Notes under the pieces: model-generated
Database searches by the model: none
Seen by the model: the letters and a program-made list of their open reading frames with translations, nothing else
What the model was told of the DNA's origin: nothing
Shown: positions 15,232-22,648 of the stretch, piece after piece
Layout of the letters: the number at the start of each line of letters is the position of its first letter
How positions within the stretch are numbered: the stretch's first letter is position 1
Origin: Acidobacteriota bacterium
GTDB taxonomy: Bacteria > Acidobacteriota > Vicinamibacteria > Vicinamibacterales > UBA2999
Direction of reading: 5' to 3'
DNA length: 64,000 bases
Assembly (NCBI GenBank): GCA_016192845.1
Contig: JACPTI010000098.1
Span: 27,928 to 91,927 of the forward strand
Made by a program: the position numbers and the translations under genes

Positions 15232-17292
15232 ATGATCCTGCCCGTTCACGACCGCATCCGCACGCACCTGACGCGCCTGCTGGCGGAGCTCTACGCGCTC
15301 GACGGGCGCGCAATGCCGACCGTGGCCCTCGAGTACCCGCCGAACCGCACGCTCGGCGATCTGGGCACGCCGGTCGCGTTCGAGCTGGCGCGGCGACTCA
15401 AGAAGGCGCCGCGCGCCATCGCGCAGGAGATCGCGGGCGCGTTCGGCGCGCTCGAGGGGATCGCGCGCGTCGCGCCGGCGCCGAACGGGTACCTGAATTT
15501 CTTTCTCGAGCGCCGCGCGTTCCTGATCGACCGGCTCGCGCCGGCGCCGCCGGCGCCGCGGACGGCCGCGCGCAAGGCGATCGTCGAGCACACGGCGATC
15601 AACCCGAACAAGGCGGCCCACATCGGGCACCTGCGGAACTCGGCGCTCGGCGACACGCTGGTGCGCGTGCTGCGGTTCCGCGGCATTCCGGTCGAGGTCC
15701 AAAACTACATCGACGACACCGGCGTCCAGGTGGCCGATGTCGTCGTCGGCTTCCGCGTGCTCGAGCGGAGGACGGTCGACGGGATCCGGCAGCTCGCCGA
15801 CTCGACCCGCTTCGACTACTACTGCTGGGATCTCTACGCGCGCGTGACCGAGTGGTACGACGAAGACAAGACCCGGCTCTCGCACCGCGCCGAGACGCTG
15901 CACGACATCGAGCACGGGGGGAACGACGCGGCCGCGATCGGCGCCTTCATCGCCGACCGCATCGTCCGGTGCCACCTGCGGACGATGGCGCGGATGAACG
16001 TCGACTACGACCTGCTGACGTGGGAGGGCGATATCCTGCGGCTCAAGTTCTGGGCGCAGGCGTTCGACGTGCTCAAGGCGAGCGGCGCCGTGTACCTGAA
16101 GACCGAGGGTCCTCTCGCGGGGTGCTGGGTCATGCCGATCCAGGAAGACGAGGGATCAAATCCCAAATCCCAATCCCCAAAGCCCAACGCCCAAAGCCCG
16201 AAGCCTGAGGGCGAGCGCGAGCCCGTCACCGACATCGACGAGGAGGACGCGGGCGAGCGCGAGAAGGTGATCGTCCGGTCGAATGGCGTGGTCACTTACG
16301 TCGGCAAAGACATCGCATATCAGTTCTGGAAGCTCGGGCTCCTCGGCCGCGATTTCCAGTACCGCATCTTCGAAGAGCGTCCGCACGGACCGCTCTGGGC
16401 GACCTGTTCGACGGGCGGCGAAGCGACTCATCCCTCGTTCGGCGGCGCGGCCTGGGTCTACAACGTCATCGACGTCCGGCAGTCGTACCTGCAGAAGCTG
16501 CTCAAGCAGGCGCTCGTGGCGGCGGGCCATCCCGAAGGCGCCGAGCGCTCGCACCACTTTTCGTACGAAATGGTGGCGCTGTCGCACGCCACCGCCCGCG
16601 AGCTCGGCTTCGCGCCGCCGCCCGACTCCGAGGAGGCGAAGCGCCCGTTCGTGTCGGTGTCGGGCCGCAAGGGGCTGGGCGTGAAGGCCGACGACCTGCT
16701 CGATACGCTGATGCGGAACGCGGCGCGCGAGGTGGCCGCGCGGAACCCGGAGTTCAGCGAGGCCGAGCGCGACCGGATCGCGCAGATGATTGGCGTCGCC
16801 GCGGTGCGCTATTTCCTCATCAAGTTCTCGACGAACAAGATGATCGTCTTCGACCTGGGGGAGGCGCTGAGCTTCGAGGGCGAGAGCGGCCCGTACGTCC
16901 AGTACGCCGTGGTGCGCGCCAACAACATCTTCCAGAAGCTGCAGCGGCGCGATGGCCTCGACGAGCGCGGCCTGCTCGCCACGCTCGGGGAGGTGCCGGC
17001 CGGCGAGCTGGCCGGCGAGTACGGCAGCCACGAGATCTGGGAGCTCGTGCTCGAGGCGGCGCGGCTCGACGAGGTGGTCGAGCAGGTGATACCCTCGCTG
17101 GAGTTTTCAGTGCTGGCGAAGCACGCCTTCTCGCTTGCGCAGGCGTTCAACGCGTTCTACCATCGCTCCCCGATCCTGAACGAAGAGCGCGACGACGTGC
17201 GCCGCTGGCGGGCCGCGGCGGTCATGTACGTGCGCAACCAGCTGACGCGCGCGCTGGATCTGATGGGGATCTCGGTTCCACCCAGGATGTAG
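15232..17292 (+). CDS. argS: Arginyl-tRNA synthetase with a repeat-derived insertion
   Basis: Charges tRNA-Arg with arginine. The 686-residue protein has the N-terminal Add-1 domain (residues 1-110), the class-I HIGH motif at 130-133 (NPNKAAHIGHLRNSALGD), the catalytic core, the KMSK-equivalent region GRKGLGVKADDLLD near 477-490, and the DALR anticodon-binding end (HAFSLAQAFNAFYH). Between about residues 309 and 325 an unusual segment, SNPKSQSPKPNAQSPKPEG, is encoded by seven degenerate 7-nt repeats (16160-16208). It lies just before ITDIDEEDAG-type acidic residues in a surface-loop context and keeps the frame. The ATG at 15232 is preceded by repeats and lacks a clear ribosome-binding site; upstream in-frame starts add only repeat-encoded residues. 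Confidence 0.95.
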   Translation: MILPVHDRIRTHLTRLLAELYALDGRAMPTVALEYPPNRTLGDLGTPVAFELARRLKKAPRAIAQEIAGAFGALEGIARVAPAPNGYLNFFLERRAFLIDRLAPAPPAPRTAARKAIVEHTAINPNKAAHIGHLRNSALGDTLVRVLRFRGIPVEVQNYIDDTGVQVADVVVGFRVLERRTVDGIRQLADSTRFDYYCWDLYARVTEWYDEDKTRLSHRAETLHDIEHGGNDAAAIGAFIADRIVRCHLRTMARMNVDYDLLTWEGDILRLKFWAQAFDVLKASGAVYLKTEGPLAGCWVMPIQEDEGSNPKSQSPKPNAQSPKPEGEREPVTDIDEEDAGEREKVIVRSNGVVTYVGKDIAYQFWKLGLLGRDFQYRIFEERPHGPLWATCSTGGEATHPSFGGAAWVYNVIDVRQSYLQKLLKQALVAAGHPEGAERSHHFSYEMVALSHATARELGFAPPPDSEEAKRPFVSVSGRKGLGVKADDLLDTLMRNAAREVAARNPEFSEAERDRIAQMIGVAAVRYFLIKFSTNKMIVFDLGEALSFEGESGPYVQYAVVRANNIFQKLQRRDGLDERGLLATLGEVPAGELAGEYGSHEIWELVLEAARLDEVVEQVIPSLEFSVLAKHAFSLAQAFNAFYHRSPILNEERDDVRRWRAAAVMYVRNQLTRALDLMGISVPPRM
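16160..16208 (+). repeat. Heptamer array inside argS (ATCCCAA / AGCCCAA)
   Basis: Seven consecutive 7-nt units: ATCCCAA twice, then TCCCCAA, AGCCCAA, CGCCCAA, AGCCCGA, AGCCTGA. Because 3 x 7 = 21 bases, the encoded peptide shows a seven-residue rhythm (PKSQSPK, PNAQSPK). The array length of 49 with its edges leaves the argS frame open. Confidence 0.88.
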
Positions 17293-17321
17293 TGCGACGG
17301 TGCGACGGTGCACTATCGCAC
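17292..17321 (+). repeat. Short GGTGCGAC octamer array
   Basis: GTGCGACG twice, then GTGCACTATCGCAC, starting on the last base of argS. Same family as the arrays at 18027-18082 and 21588-21743. Confidence 0.75.
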
Positions 17322-17331
17322 ATGAAGTGAC

Positions 17332-18021
17332 ATGCCGCTGATCGCGATCGCGAAGTGCAGCAAGCTGCACGACTACGAAGAGTCGGTCCGGCGCGCGGGA
17401 GGCGAGCCTTGGGTGCTCGACCTCGCGGCCGATCGGCCGGCGGACGTCGTCGCGCGTGCCGGCGGCCTTCTGCTGACGAGCGGCGGCGACGTCCACCCGT
17501 CGCTGTACGGTGAGGCGCCGCATCCGACCTTTTCCGCCGCGGAACCGGGGCGCGACGCGTACGAGATCGAGCTGGTGCGCCGCGCGCTCGAGGCCCATCT
17601 GCCCATCTTCGCGATCTGCCGCGGCATTCAGCTGCTGAACGTGGCGCGCGGCGGCACCCTCGTCCAGGACATCCCGTCGCAGCTGCCAGGGGCGCTGAAG
17701 CACAAGCGCGAAGGGTCGGACCAGCCGTTCACGCTGGCGCACGAAGTGTGGCTCGAGTCGGGCTCGCTGCTCGAGACGCTGATGCGCGACAGCCTCAGCG
17801 AGGGAGAGAGCTGTCAGGTGAACAGCCGCCATCATCAGGCGATCGACGCGACCGGCGAGGGGCTGGTGACGGTCGCCACCGCGCCCGACGGCGTGATCGA
17901 GGCCGTCGAGGATCCGTCGCGGCGCTTCTGCCTCGCCGTGCAGTGGCACCCGGAGAACTTCTACCGCACCGGCGAGTTCCGCGCGCTGTTCGAGGGGTTC
18001 GTGAAAGCGGCGACACGATAA
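17332..18021 (+). CDS. Class-I glutamine amidotransferase-like hydrolase (PuuD family)
   Basis: A 229-residue protein of the gamma-glutamyl-gamma-aminobutyrate hydrolase family. The catalytic triad is Cys96 in IFAICRGIQLLNVARGG, His206 and Glu208 in VQWHPENF. The oxyanion region GGLLLTSGGDVHPSLYGE and the SxHHQAI motif (NSRHHQAIDATGEGL) fit the family well. PuuD members cleave gamma-glutamyl bonds in polyamine breakdown, but no polyamine genes adjoin, so the true substrate is open. The gene is flanked on both sides by GGTGCGAC repeats. The minus-strand vapC frame runs across its 3' end. Confidence 0.88.
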   Translation: MPLIAIAKCSKLHDYEESVRRAGGEPWVLDLAADRPADVVARAGGLLLTSGGDVHPSLYGEAPHPTFSAAEPGRDAYEIELVRRALEAHLPIFAICRGIQLLNVARGGTLVQDIPSQLPGALKHKREGSDQPFTLAHEVWLESGSLLETLMRDSLSEGESCQVNSRHHQAIDATGEGLVTVATAPDGVIEAVEDPSRRFCLAVQWHPENFYRTGEFRALFEGFVKAATR

Positions 18022-18478
18022 TGGTGCGATGGTGCCGACGGTGCGACGGTGCGACGGTGCGACGGTGCGACGGTGCGGGCACGAGCTTTGGATTGCCGGG
18101 AATCTTCACGGCGGCAAAGTGCCGCAAGTCGAGCGTCGCAATGGCGTCCGGCCTTACGCGAGCGGCCGTAGCCATCACGACCGCATCCACGAGGCCCATG
18201 CGCAGCTTCCGGTACCGCTCCGACAGGCGCCGCGCTTCGTCCAGGTCGCCATCGTCGCCCCACGACACGCTGAACGTGCCGTCAGCAAGATCCGCCAGAA
18301 ACGCCTCCTGCGCCCGCGCGCCGACGTGCTCCCCCACCAGATAATTGACTTCCGGCAGGATGGCCCACGGCAACAGCCAGGCGGCTGGATCGCGCTCGTA
18401 CAGATTGCGAAGCACGTCATGATGCCGATCCGAGCGATCGATCAGCGCGACGATGGCCCCGGTATCGGCGACGATCAC
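17795..18478 (-). CDS. vapC: VapC-type PIN-domain toxin with an abnormal C-terminal extension
   Basis: The first 125 or so residues form a normal PIN nuclease: the first acidic residue in VIVADTGAIVALIDRSD, the glutamate in AILPEVNYLVG, and the aspartates in MGLVDAVVMATAARV and ATLDLRHFAAV. VapC toxins cleave tRNA or rRNA. A usual VapC would stop near 18090. Here the frame runs on through the GGTGCGAC array (PSHRRTVAPSHRRHH) and then antisense to the amidotransferase gene until 17795, giving about 227 residues. The tail is basic and without structure. The GTG start overlaps the antitoxin stop (GTGA). The extension may impair the toxin or be trimmed; both are guesses. Confidence 0.75.
   Translation of the reverse strand: MIVADTGAIVALIDRSDRHHDVLRNLYERDPAAWLLPWAILPEVNYLVGEHVGARAQEAFLADLADGTFSVSWGDDGDLDEARRLSERYRKLRMGLVDAVVMATAARVRPDAIATLDLRHFAAVKIPGNPKLVPAPSHRRTVAPSHRRHHRTIIVSPLSRTPRTARGTRRCGRSSPGATARRGRSAATDPRRPRSRRRARWRPSPAPRRSRRSPDDGGCSPDSSLPR
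18027..18082 (+). repeat. GGTGCGAC octamer array
   Basis: Seven degenerate 8-nt units (GGTGCGAT, GGTGCCGAC, then four GGTGCGAC and a GGTGCGGG). It starts just after the stop of the amidotransferase gene and is read through in the opposite direction by vapC. Confidence 0.85.
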
Positions 18479-18711
18479 CGCCGCTTCAGGCCGGCGAGCA
18501 GCTCTTCGGCCCGCTCGCTCAAGTCGCCTCGGCCGCTCCGTCCGGCGCCTATACTTCGCGCCCGGCGCGGCGGCGCCTCGGAGGCCGTGAAACGGGCGAC
18601 CGCCTCCCGCACCAGCTCTGCCGGCGCGCAGCCGCGCGCCCGCGCAATCGCCTTCAGCCGGCGGTAATCGGCGGCGTCGAGATAGACGGTGGTCTTCTGA
18701 ACGGCTCCCAT
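18475..18711 (-). CDS. vapB: Ribbon-helix-helix antitoxin
   Basis: A 78-residue protein. The N-terminus MGAVQKTTVYLDAADYRRLK is a typical RHH strand followed by helix, then ELVREAVARFTASEAPP; the charged C-terminus (ERAEELLAGLKRR) would wrap the toxin. RHH antitoxins bind DNA as dimers and repress their own operon. The ATG at 18711 is preferred over one 39 bases upstream because the RHH strand should be near the N-terminus. Its stop codon overlaps the vapC start, the standard arrangement for translational coupling of a toxin-antitoxin pair. Confidence 0.82.
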   Translation of the reverse strand: MGAVQKTTVYLDAADYRRLKAIARARGCAPAELVREAVARFTASEAPPRRARSIGAGRSGRGDLSERAEELLAGLKRR

Positions 18712-18728
18712 ATGGGTGCCATATATGG
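18708..18728. promoter_or_regulatory. Candidate operator of the vapBC pair
   Basis: CCATATGG and CCATATATGG, two palindromes separated by GTG, overlap the antitoxin start codon. RHH antitoxins usually bind such closely spaced palindromic half-sites. The A+T-rich core stands out in this G+C-rich region. Binding is inferred. Confidence 0.5.
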
Positions 18729-18799
18729 TAGCCGCCGCGGTCACGGCCATTCAAGGCGCCCGTGCGTGGGTCGGGACGGGACGCATTCCCCAGGGGATC

Positions 18800-18813
18800 G
18801 TGGCAGAATCTGC
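18800..18813 (+). promoter_or_regulatory. GTGGCAGAATCTGC motif upstream of the amidohydrolase
   Basis: The same 14-mer precedes the kinase relic at 646-659. Its CAGAAT core could serve as a -10 box, with transcription starting about 15 bases before the ATG at 18831. Two copies of 14 identical bases before two unrelated genes make a shared promoter likely. Confidence 0.4.
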
Positions 18814-18830
18814 TCCGCAGGAGGCGCCCC

Positions 18831-20240
18831 ATGAGCCGAGGCACGAGGATATCGTCCGGCGTGATCGCTACCGGTTTCCTGTTCGCGGTGGCGGCGTGCG
18901 GTCCCCGCGTGGAAGGCCAGACCGGGACCGCCCGCGTGACGGTGTTCGAAGGCGCACGCCTCATCACCGGCAACGGCGACCCGCCCATCGAGAACGCCGC
19001 CTTCATCGTCGAGGACAGCCGGTTCAGCCGCGTGGGCCGGCGGGGCGAGATCGAGATTCCAGCCGGCGCGGCGCGGGTCGATCTGACCGGCAAGACGGTG
19101 ATGCCGGCCATGATCGACGTCCACAGCCATCTCGGATTCCTCGACATGCGCGACGCGTCGATGTCGAAGGATCATTTCACACGGGACAATCTCACCGACC
19201 ACCTCGAGCGCTACGCCTACCACGGGTTCGCCGCCGTCTGCAGCTTCGGCACCGACATCGGCGACCTGCCGTTCCAGATGCGCGACGAGGTCCTTCCGAA
19301 CGCCGCGCTCTATCGAACCGTCGGACGAGGGCTGGCCTATCCGGGATCCGGTCCTGCAGATCCCTCACGCAACGACGTGCCGTATGCGGTGACGACCGAG
19401 GAGGAAGCCCGGGCCGCCGTCCGCGATCTGGCGCCCCGGAAGCCGGACTTCGTGAAGATCTGGGTGGACGACAGGAACGGCACGAAACAGAAGCTGACGC
19501 CGCCGCTGTTTCGCGCGGCCGCCGACGAGGCCCGTATGCTGGGGCTCCGCTCGGTTGCGCACGTCTTCGATCTCGCCGACGCCAAAGAGCTGGTCAGGGC
19601 GGGCGTCGAAGGCTTTACGCACATGGTGCGAGACCAGCCGGTCGACGAGGAGTTCCTCAGGCTCCTCAAGGCGCGGCCGGAGGTGTGGTTCACCCCCAAT
19701 CTGGGCGGCATGAACCGGGCCCTGCCCTCGGCAGCCGCGCGCTCGAGGCCACGGTGGGCCGACGAGCCGATGCTGTATGAAACCATCGCGCCCGCGATCA
19801 TCAACCGCCGGCTCGACCAGCTCGCTCGGGCACCGGTGGGCGGGGGCGCGAACCCGGGTCGCGTCTGGGACCTACAGAACACCGCGGCACTCAAGGCTGC
19901 GGGCGTTCGACTGGTTCTGGGGAGCGACGCCGCTGGCGACTCCAACCGATGGATCGGCGTGACGGCGCACATGGAGCTCGAGAACTTCGTGGCCGCGGGC
20001 TTCACGCCGGCCGAGGCGATTGTCGCGGCGACGCGCACGGCTGCGGAAGTCCTGCGGCTGAATCAGCTCGGCACCGTGGCCTCGGGCAAGAGCGCCGACT
20101 TCATCGTGCTCGACGCCAATCCGCTGGACAACATTGCCAACACCCGGAAGATCGCGCGGGTCTACCTCAGAGGCCGGGAAGTCGATCGCGCCGCGCTGCG
20201 CGCCAAGTGGCAGACACCGCCGGGGCGCACCTCATCCTAG
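18831..20240 (+). CDS. Lipoprotein amidohydrolase (imidazolonepropionase-like)
   Basis: A 469-residue protein with a lipoprotein signal: hydrophobic GVIATGFLFAVAAC, lipobox VAAC at the cleavage site, then GPRVEGQTG. The rest is the metal-dependent amidohydrolase fold: VMPAMIDVHSHLGFLD (HxH), FVKIWVDD (possible bridging lysine), RSVAHVFDLADA (histidine), LVLGSDAAGD (aspartate), and the C-terminal TVASGKSADFIVLDANPLDN. Relatives include prolidase-like and imidazolonepropionase-like exported hydrolases. AGGAGG lies in front of the ATG. It would be matured by Lgt, LspA and the Lnt encoded at 1931-3490. The neighbours do not hint at a substrate. Confidence 0.88.
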   Translation: MSRGTRISSGVIATGFLFAVAACGPRVEGQTGTARVTVFEGARLITGNGDPPIENAAFIVEDSRFSRVGRRGEIEIPAGAARVDLTGKTVMPAMIDVHSHLGFLDMRDASMSKDHFTRDNLTDHLERYAYHGFAAVCSFGTDIGDLPFQMRDEVLPNAALYRTVGRGLAYPGSGPADPSRNDVPYAVTTEEEARAAVRDLAPRKPDFVKIWVDDRNGTKQKLTPPLFRAAADEARMLGLRSVAHVFDLADAKELVRAGVEGFTHMVRDQPVDEEFLRLLKARPEVWFTPNLGGMNRALPSAAARSRPRWADEPMLYETIAPAIINRRLDQLARAPVGGGANPGRVWDLQNTAALKAAGVRLVLGSDAAGDSNRWIGVTAHMELENFVAAGFTPAEAIVAATRTAAEVLRLNQLGTVASGKSADFIVLDANPLDNIANTRKIARVYLRGREVDRAALRAKWQTPPGRTSS

Positions 20241-20287
20241 CGGGGTCCCCAACGCGCGGACTTTGCGCGTTGGGGTGCCCTAGCGGG
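20239..20287. repeat. GC-rich palindrome between convergent genes
   Basis: CCCCAACGCGC (20247-20257) and GCGCGTTGGGG (20265-20275) form an 11-bp stem with a seven-base loop, flanked by AGCGGGGT and CTAGCGGG. It sits exactly between the stops of two convergent genes and could stop transcription from both sides, although no U tract follows. It is the inverse copy of 15083-15120. Confidence 0.85.
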
Positions 20288-20293
20288 TAGATT

Positions 20294-21586
20294 TCAGGTC
20301 GATCGCGAATAGGCGGCGACCGTCTCCACGTGCGCCGTACTCGGGAACAAGTCGATGCCGGTGAGCCCCTCGAGCTCGTAGCCGGCGTCGAGCAGCGTAC
20401 GCGAGTCGCGCGCCAGCGTCGCCACGTCGCACGACACGTAGACGATGCGCGCGGGCCGGCACCGAACGATGCCGCCGAGCGCCTCCTTCGAGAGCCCCGT
20501 CCGCGGCGGATCGACGATGAACGTGCCCCCTGTCCCCTTGCCCCCTTCCGATTTCAAGAACGCCTCGACACTCCGCAACTCCACACGAACGCGCGTTCCG
20601 AACGGCTCTGTGTTCTCCCGCAGTGACTGCCCGCTGACGCGATCGCCTTCGACGAGCGCGATCCGGTCGAATCCGATCGCGGCCAGCGACAACCCGAACA
20701 GGCCGACGCCGGCATACAGGTCAACGACCGGCCCTGGCGGCACCAGCGAGACGACGTGGCGGACGAGCGGCTCGAGCAGGTACCGGTTGCTCTGAAAGAA
20801 CGCGCGCACGTCTCGGCGCAGCCGCAGCGCCGTCGCGGGATCGCCGGGCGTCACGTGCAGCACGTCGCTCACGACAGGCATGCCCGCCAGCGTCTCGACG
20901 CCGGGACGGTCCGCCCGTTCGGCCGACAGGCCCGTCAGCGCGCCGCCAGCCGCCAGAACGGCGAATGCCGCCGCCTCCGCGCCCGCCTGCAGCTCCAGAT
21001 GGCAGGCGCGCTGGTCGCCCGCGATGTTCTCGGCGATCTCGATGCCGAGGAGTCCCTTCAGCCGGCCGCGCGCCATCAGACCCTCGGCCGCCGCAATCCA
21101 CTCGGCGGTGGCCGGCAGGAGCTGGCCGGTGGATGCCGCGTCGCAGACTTCGTGCGTGCCCTCCCGGAAGAATCCCAGACGGCCGTGTCTGGCATGGAGC
21201 CGCGCCCGCATCCGGTACCCGCGCTCCGGCGACGCGAGCACCTCGGGCGGCGCCGGAAGCGCGACGCGGCCGATCCGTCCGAACGCGTCGCGGATGATCT
21301 CTCCCTTGAGCTGACGCTGTCGCTCGTAGCCAATGTGGGCGAACACGTTGCCGCCGCATCGCCAGTCGCCCGCCGACTCGCGGCGGTCGGGCGACGGCAC
21401 GAGGACCTCCGCCACCTCCGCATAGGCGACGCCGCGGCCGACGCGGCCGACGCGCGCGCGCACCCGTTCGCCCGGAATCGTGCCGTGCACGAGAACCACC
21501 CGCCCCTCGTGCCGCGCCAGCATCCACCCGCCCGCCGCGGGCTTCTCGATGTCCAGCGTGATCTCTGAACCGATCTCCAGACTCAT
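20294..21586 (-). CDS. TrmA/RlmD-family 5-methyluridine RNA methyltransferase
   Basis: A 430-residue enzyme. It has an N-terminal TRAM domain (EIGSEITLDIEKPAAGGWML, then VHGTIPGERVRARVGRV), a central domain and a C-terminal Rossmann fold with VVDLYAGVGLFGLSLA. The catalytic parts are FIVDPPRTGLSKEAL and IVYVSCDVATLARD with the nucleophilic cysteine. RlmD-type enzymes carry a four-cysteine iron-sulfur site; here only RCGGNVFAHIGYERQ remains of it, so the cluster is probably absent. The target (rRNA U747/U1939 or tRNA U54) is open. The start at 21586 (MSLEIGSE) is chosen since upstream codons are repeat-derived. Confidence 0.9.
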   Translation of the reverse strand: MSLEIGSEITLDIEKPAAGGWMLARHEGRVVLVHGTIPGERVRARVGRVGRGVAYAEVAEVLVPSPDRRESAGDWRCGGNVFAHIGYERQRQLKGEIIRDAFGRIGRVALPAPPEVLASPERGYRMRARLHARHGRLGFFREGTHEVCDAASTGQLLPATAEWIAAAEGLMARGRLKGLLGIEIAENIAGDQRACHLELQAGAEAAAFAVLAAGGALTGLSAERADRPGVETLAGMPVVSDVLHVTPGDPATALRLRRDVRAFFQSNRYLLEPLVRHVVSLVPPGPVVDLYAGVGLFGLSLAAIGFDRIALVEGDRVSGQSLRENTEPFGTRVRVELRSVEAFLKSEGGKGTGGTFIVDPPRTGLSKEALGGIVRCRPARIVYVSCDVATLARDSRTLLDAGYELEGLTGIDLFPSTAHVETVAAYSRST

Positions 21587-21587
21587 G

Positions 21588-21743
21588 AGGTGCGACGGTG
21601 CGAGGGTGCGGAGGTGCGAGGGTGCGTCCGATGGTGCGATGGTGCGAAGGTGCGTTGCGCGCGCGACGGCGCGAAGGCGTACCGTCGAATCGTCGCACCG
21701 TCGGTCGCACCGTCGCACCGTCGCACCGTCGGCACCATCGCAC
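21588..21743. repeat. Facing arrays of GGTGCGAN octamers
   Basis: Left arm 21588-21654 has eight or so degenerate GGTGCGAN units; right arm 21691-21743 has about six units of the reverse complement (CGTCGCAC). Between them lie 36 bases. The arms can pair into a long imperfect hairpin. The array separates the hypothetical gene, whose stop codon TAG begins right at its edge, from the methyltransferase gene downstream. Confidence 0.85.
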
Positions 21744-22462
21744 TACTCGAAGGTGATCGTCGGCAGCTTGAAATGGTCGCGGATCAGGCGATCGATGCAC
21801 GCCTGCCGCGACTGGCGGTACACATCAGCCGTCATGCGCGAGCGGAACGGCGAGAGCTGCTCGTCGGCTTCACCCGCCAGCCCTTCGAGCAGCGCCGGGT
21901 CGCAGCCGGCGCGCGCCGCCTCGACGAGCCCGCGATCGAGCTCGCGCAGCCGCGCGACGAGCGCCTCGCGCCGTTCGCCGCGGAGGCTTTTCGCCCCGGC
22001 GCGGGCGGCGTCGAGCTCGCGCACGGACGCGTCGAGGGCGCCGTCGAGCCAGCTCCGCTCCCCGCCGGCGCGCAGCGCGGTGAGCCTCGCCACCACGCGA
22101 TCGAGGTGCGCCGGCAGCGATGCCCGCGGCCGCGCCGCCGGCGCGTCATCCGACGCCCCCGGCGCGAAGGCGGCCGCCCCGACGCCGACCGCGCGCCGCC
22201 ACTCATCGAAGACATCGAGCACGTCGGCCTCGCAGAACTCAATCCGTACCGGACGGCGCCGCGGCCCTTTCGCGTAGTACCGCTCGAAGTAGCGGTCGAT
22301 GCCGCGGTACACGATGTTCAGCGGGATGCCGCGGGCCGCCCACCCGCACACCTGCTCGAAGGCGGGGCCGACGATGCGGATCAGATGGCCGTCGTTCTTG
22401 CGGCAGAGATACGCTTCGACCTCACGACAATACGACGCTCGATCGTCGTTCACGCTTCTCAC
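21743..22462 (-). CDS. Conserved-looking protein of unknown function
   Basis: A 239-residue soluble protein I do not recognise. The N-terminal 85 residues look folded (YCREVEAYLCRKNDGHLIRI, then PLNIVYRGIDRYFERYYAKG and IEFCEADVLDVFDEWRRAV). A Pro/Ala-rich linker follows near 95-115, then a helical segment (LAGEADEQLSPFRSRMTADV, RQACIDRLIRDHFKLPTITF). There is no signal peptide or membrane helix. The GTG start lies in a period-7 repeat: either GTG at 22462 or at 22453 is used, and the second belongs to the repeat's conserved GTGAACGAC end. It sits downstream of birA and upstream of the RNA methyltransferase, all on the minus strand. Confidence 0.6.
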   Translation of the reverse strand: MRSVNDDRASYCREVEAYLCRKNDGHLIRIVGPAFEQVCGWAARGIPLNIVYRGIDRYFERYYAKGPRRRPVRIEFCEADVLDVFDEWRRAVGVGAAAFAPGASDDAPAARPRASLPAHLDRVVARLTALRAGGERSWLDGALDASVRELDAARAGAKSLRGERREALVARLRELDRGLVEAARAGCDPALLEGLAGEADEQLSPFRSRMTADVYRQSRQACIDRLIRDHFKLPTITFE

Positions 22463-22642
22463 TTCTCGGTTCTCGGTTCGTGTTCACGTTCGGTTCGGCG
22501 TTCGGCGTTCAGGGTTCGGAGTTCGGGTTCGCTCCGGCTGGCCGCGCCGCAGCTCGAACCTCGAACCGGGAACCAGGAACATCGAACCACGAACCGAACC
22601 TGAACACGAACCGAGAAGTGAGAACCGAGAAGTGTGAACGAC
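22444..22642. repeat. Long inverted element of period-7 GAAC/GTTC units
   Basis: Left arm 22444-22531 and right arm 22554-22642 are mutual imperfect reverse complements. Inside each, GTTC (or GAAC) recurs every seven bases (TTCGGCG twice, then TTCAGGG, TTCGGAG). Both outer ends carry GTGAACGAC / GTCGTTCAC. The 22-base loop is G+C rich. It lies between birA and the hypothetical gene. Related elements are at 37305-37525 and, as a single arm, 61437-61522. Confidence 0.88.
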
Positions 22643-22648
22643 ACGTCT

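Noticed and set aside
17332..18021. Polyamine-degradation operon around the PuuD-like gene
   Set aside because: Neighbours are argS, repeats and a toxin-antitoxin pair; no other polyamine gene is seen.
20239..20287. Rho-independent terminator
   Set aside because: The stem is strong and the place is right, but no T tract follows on either strand; kept as a repeat. The same applies to the palindromes at 33447-33531.
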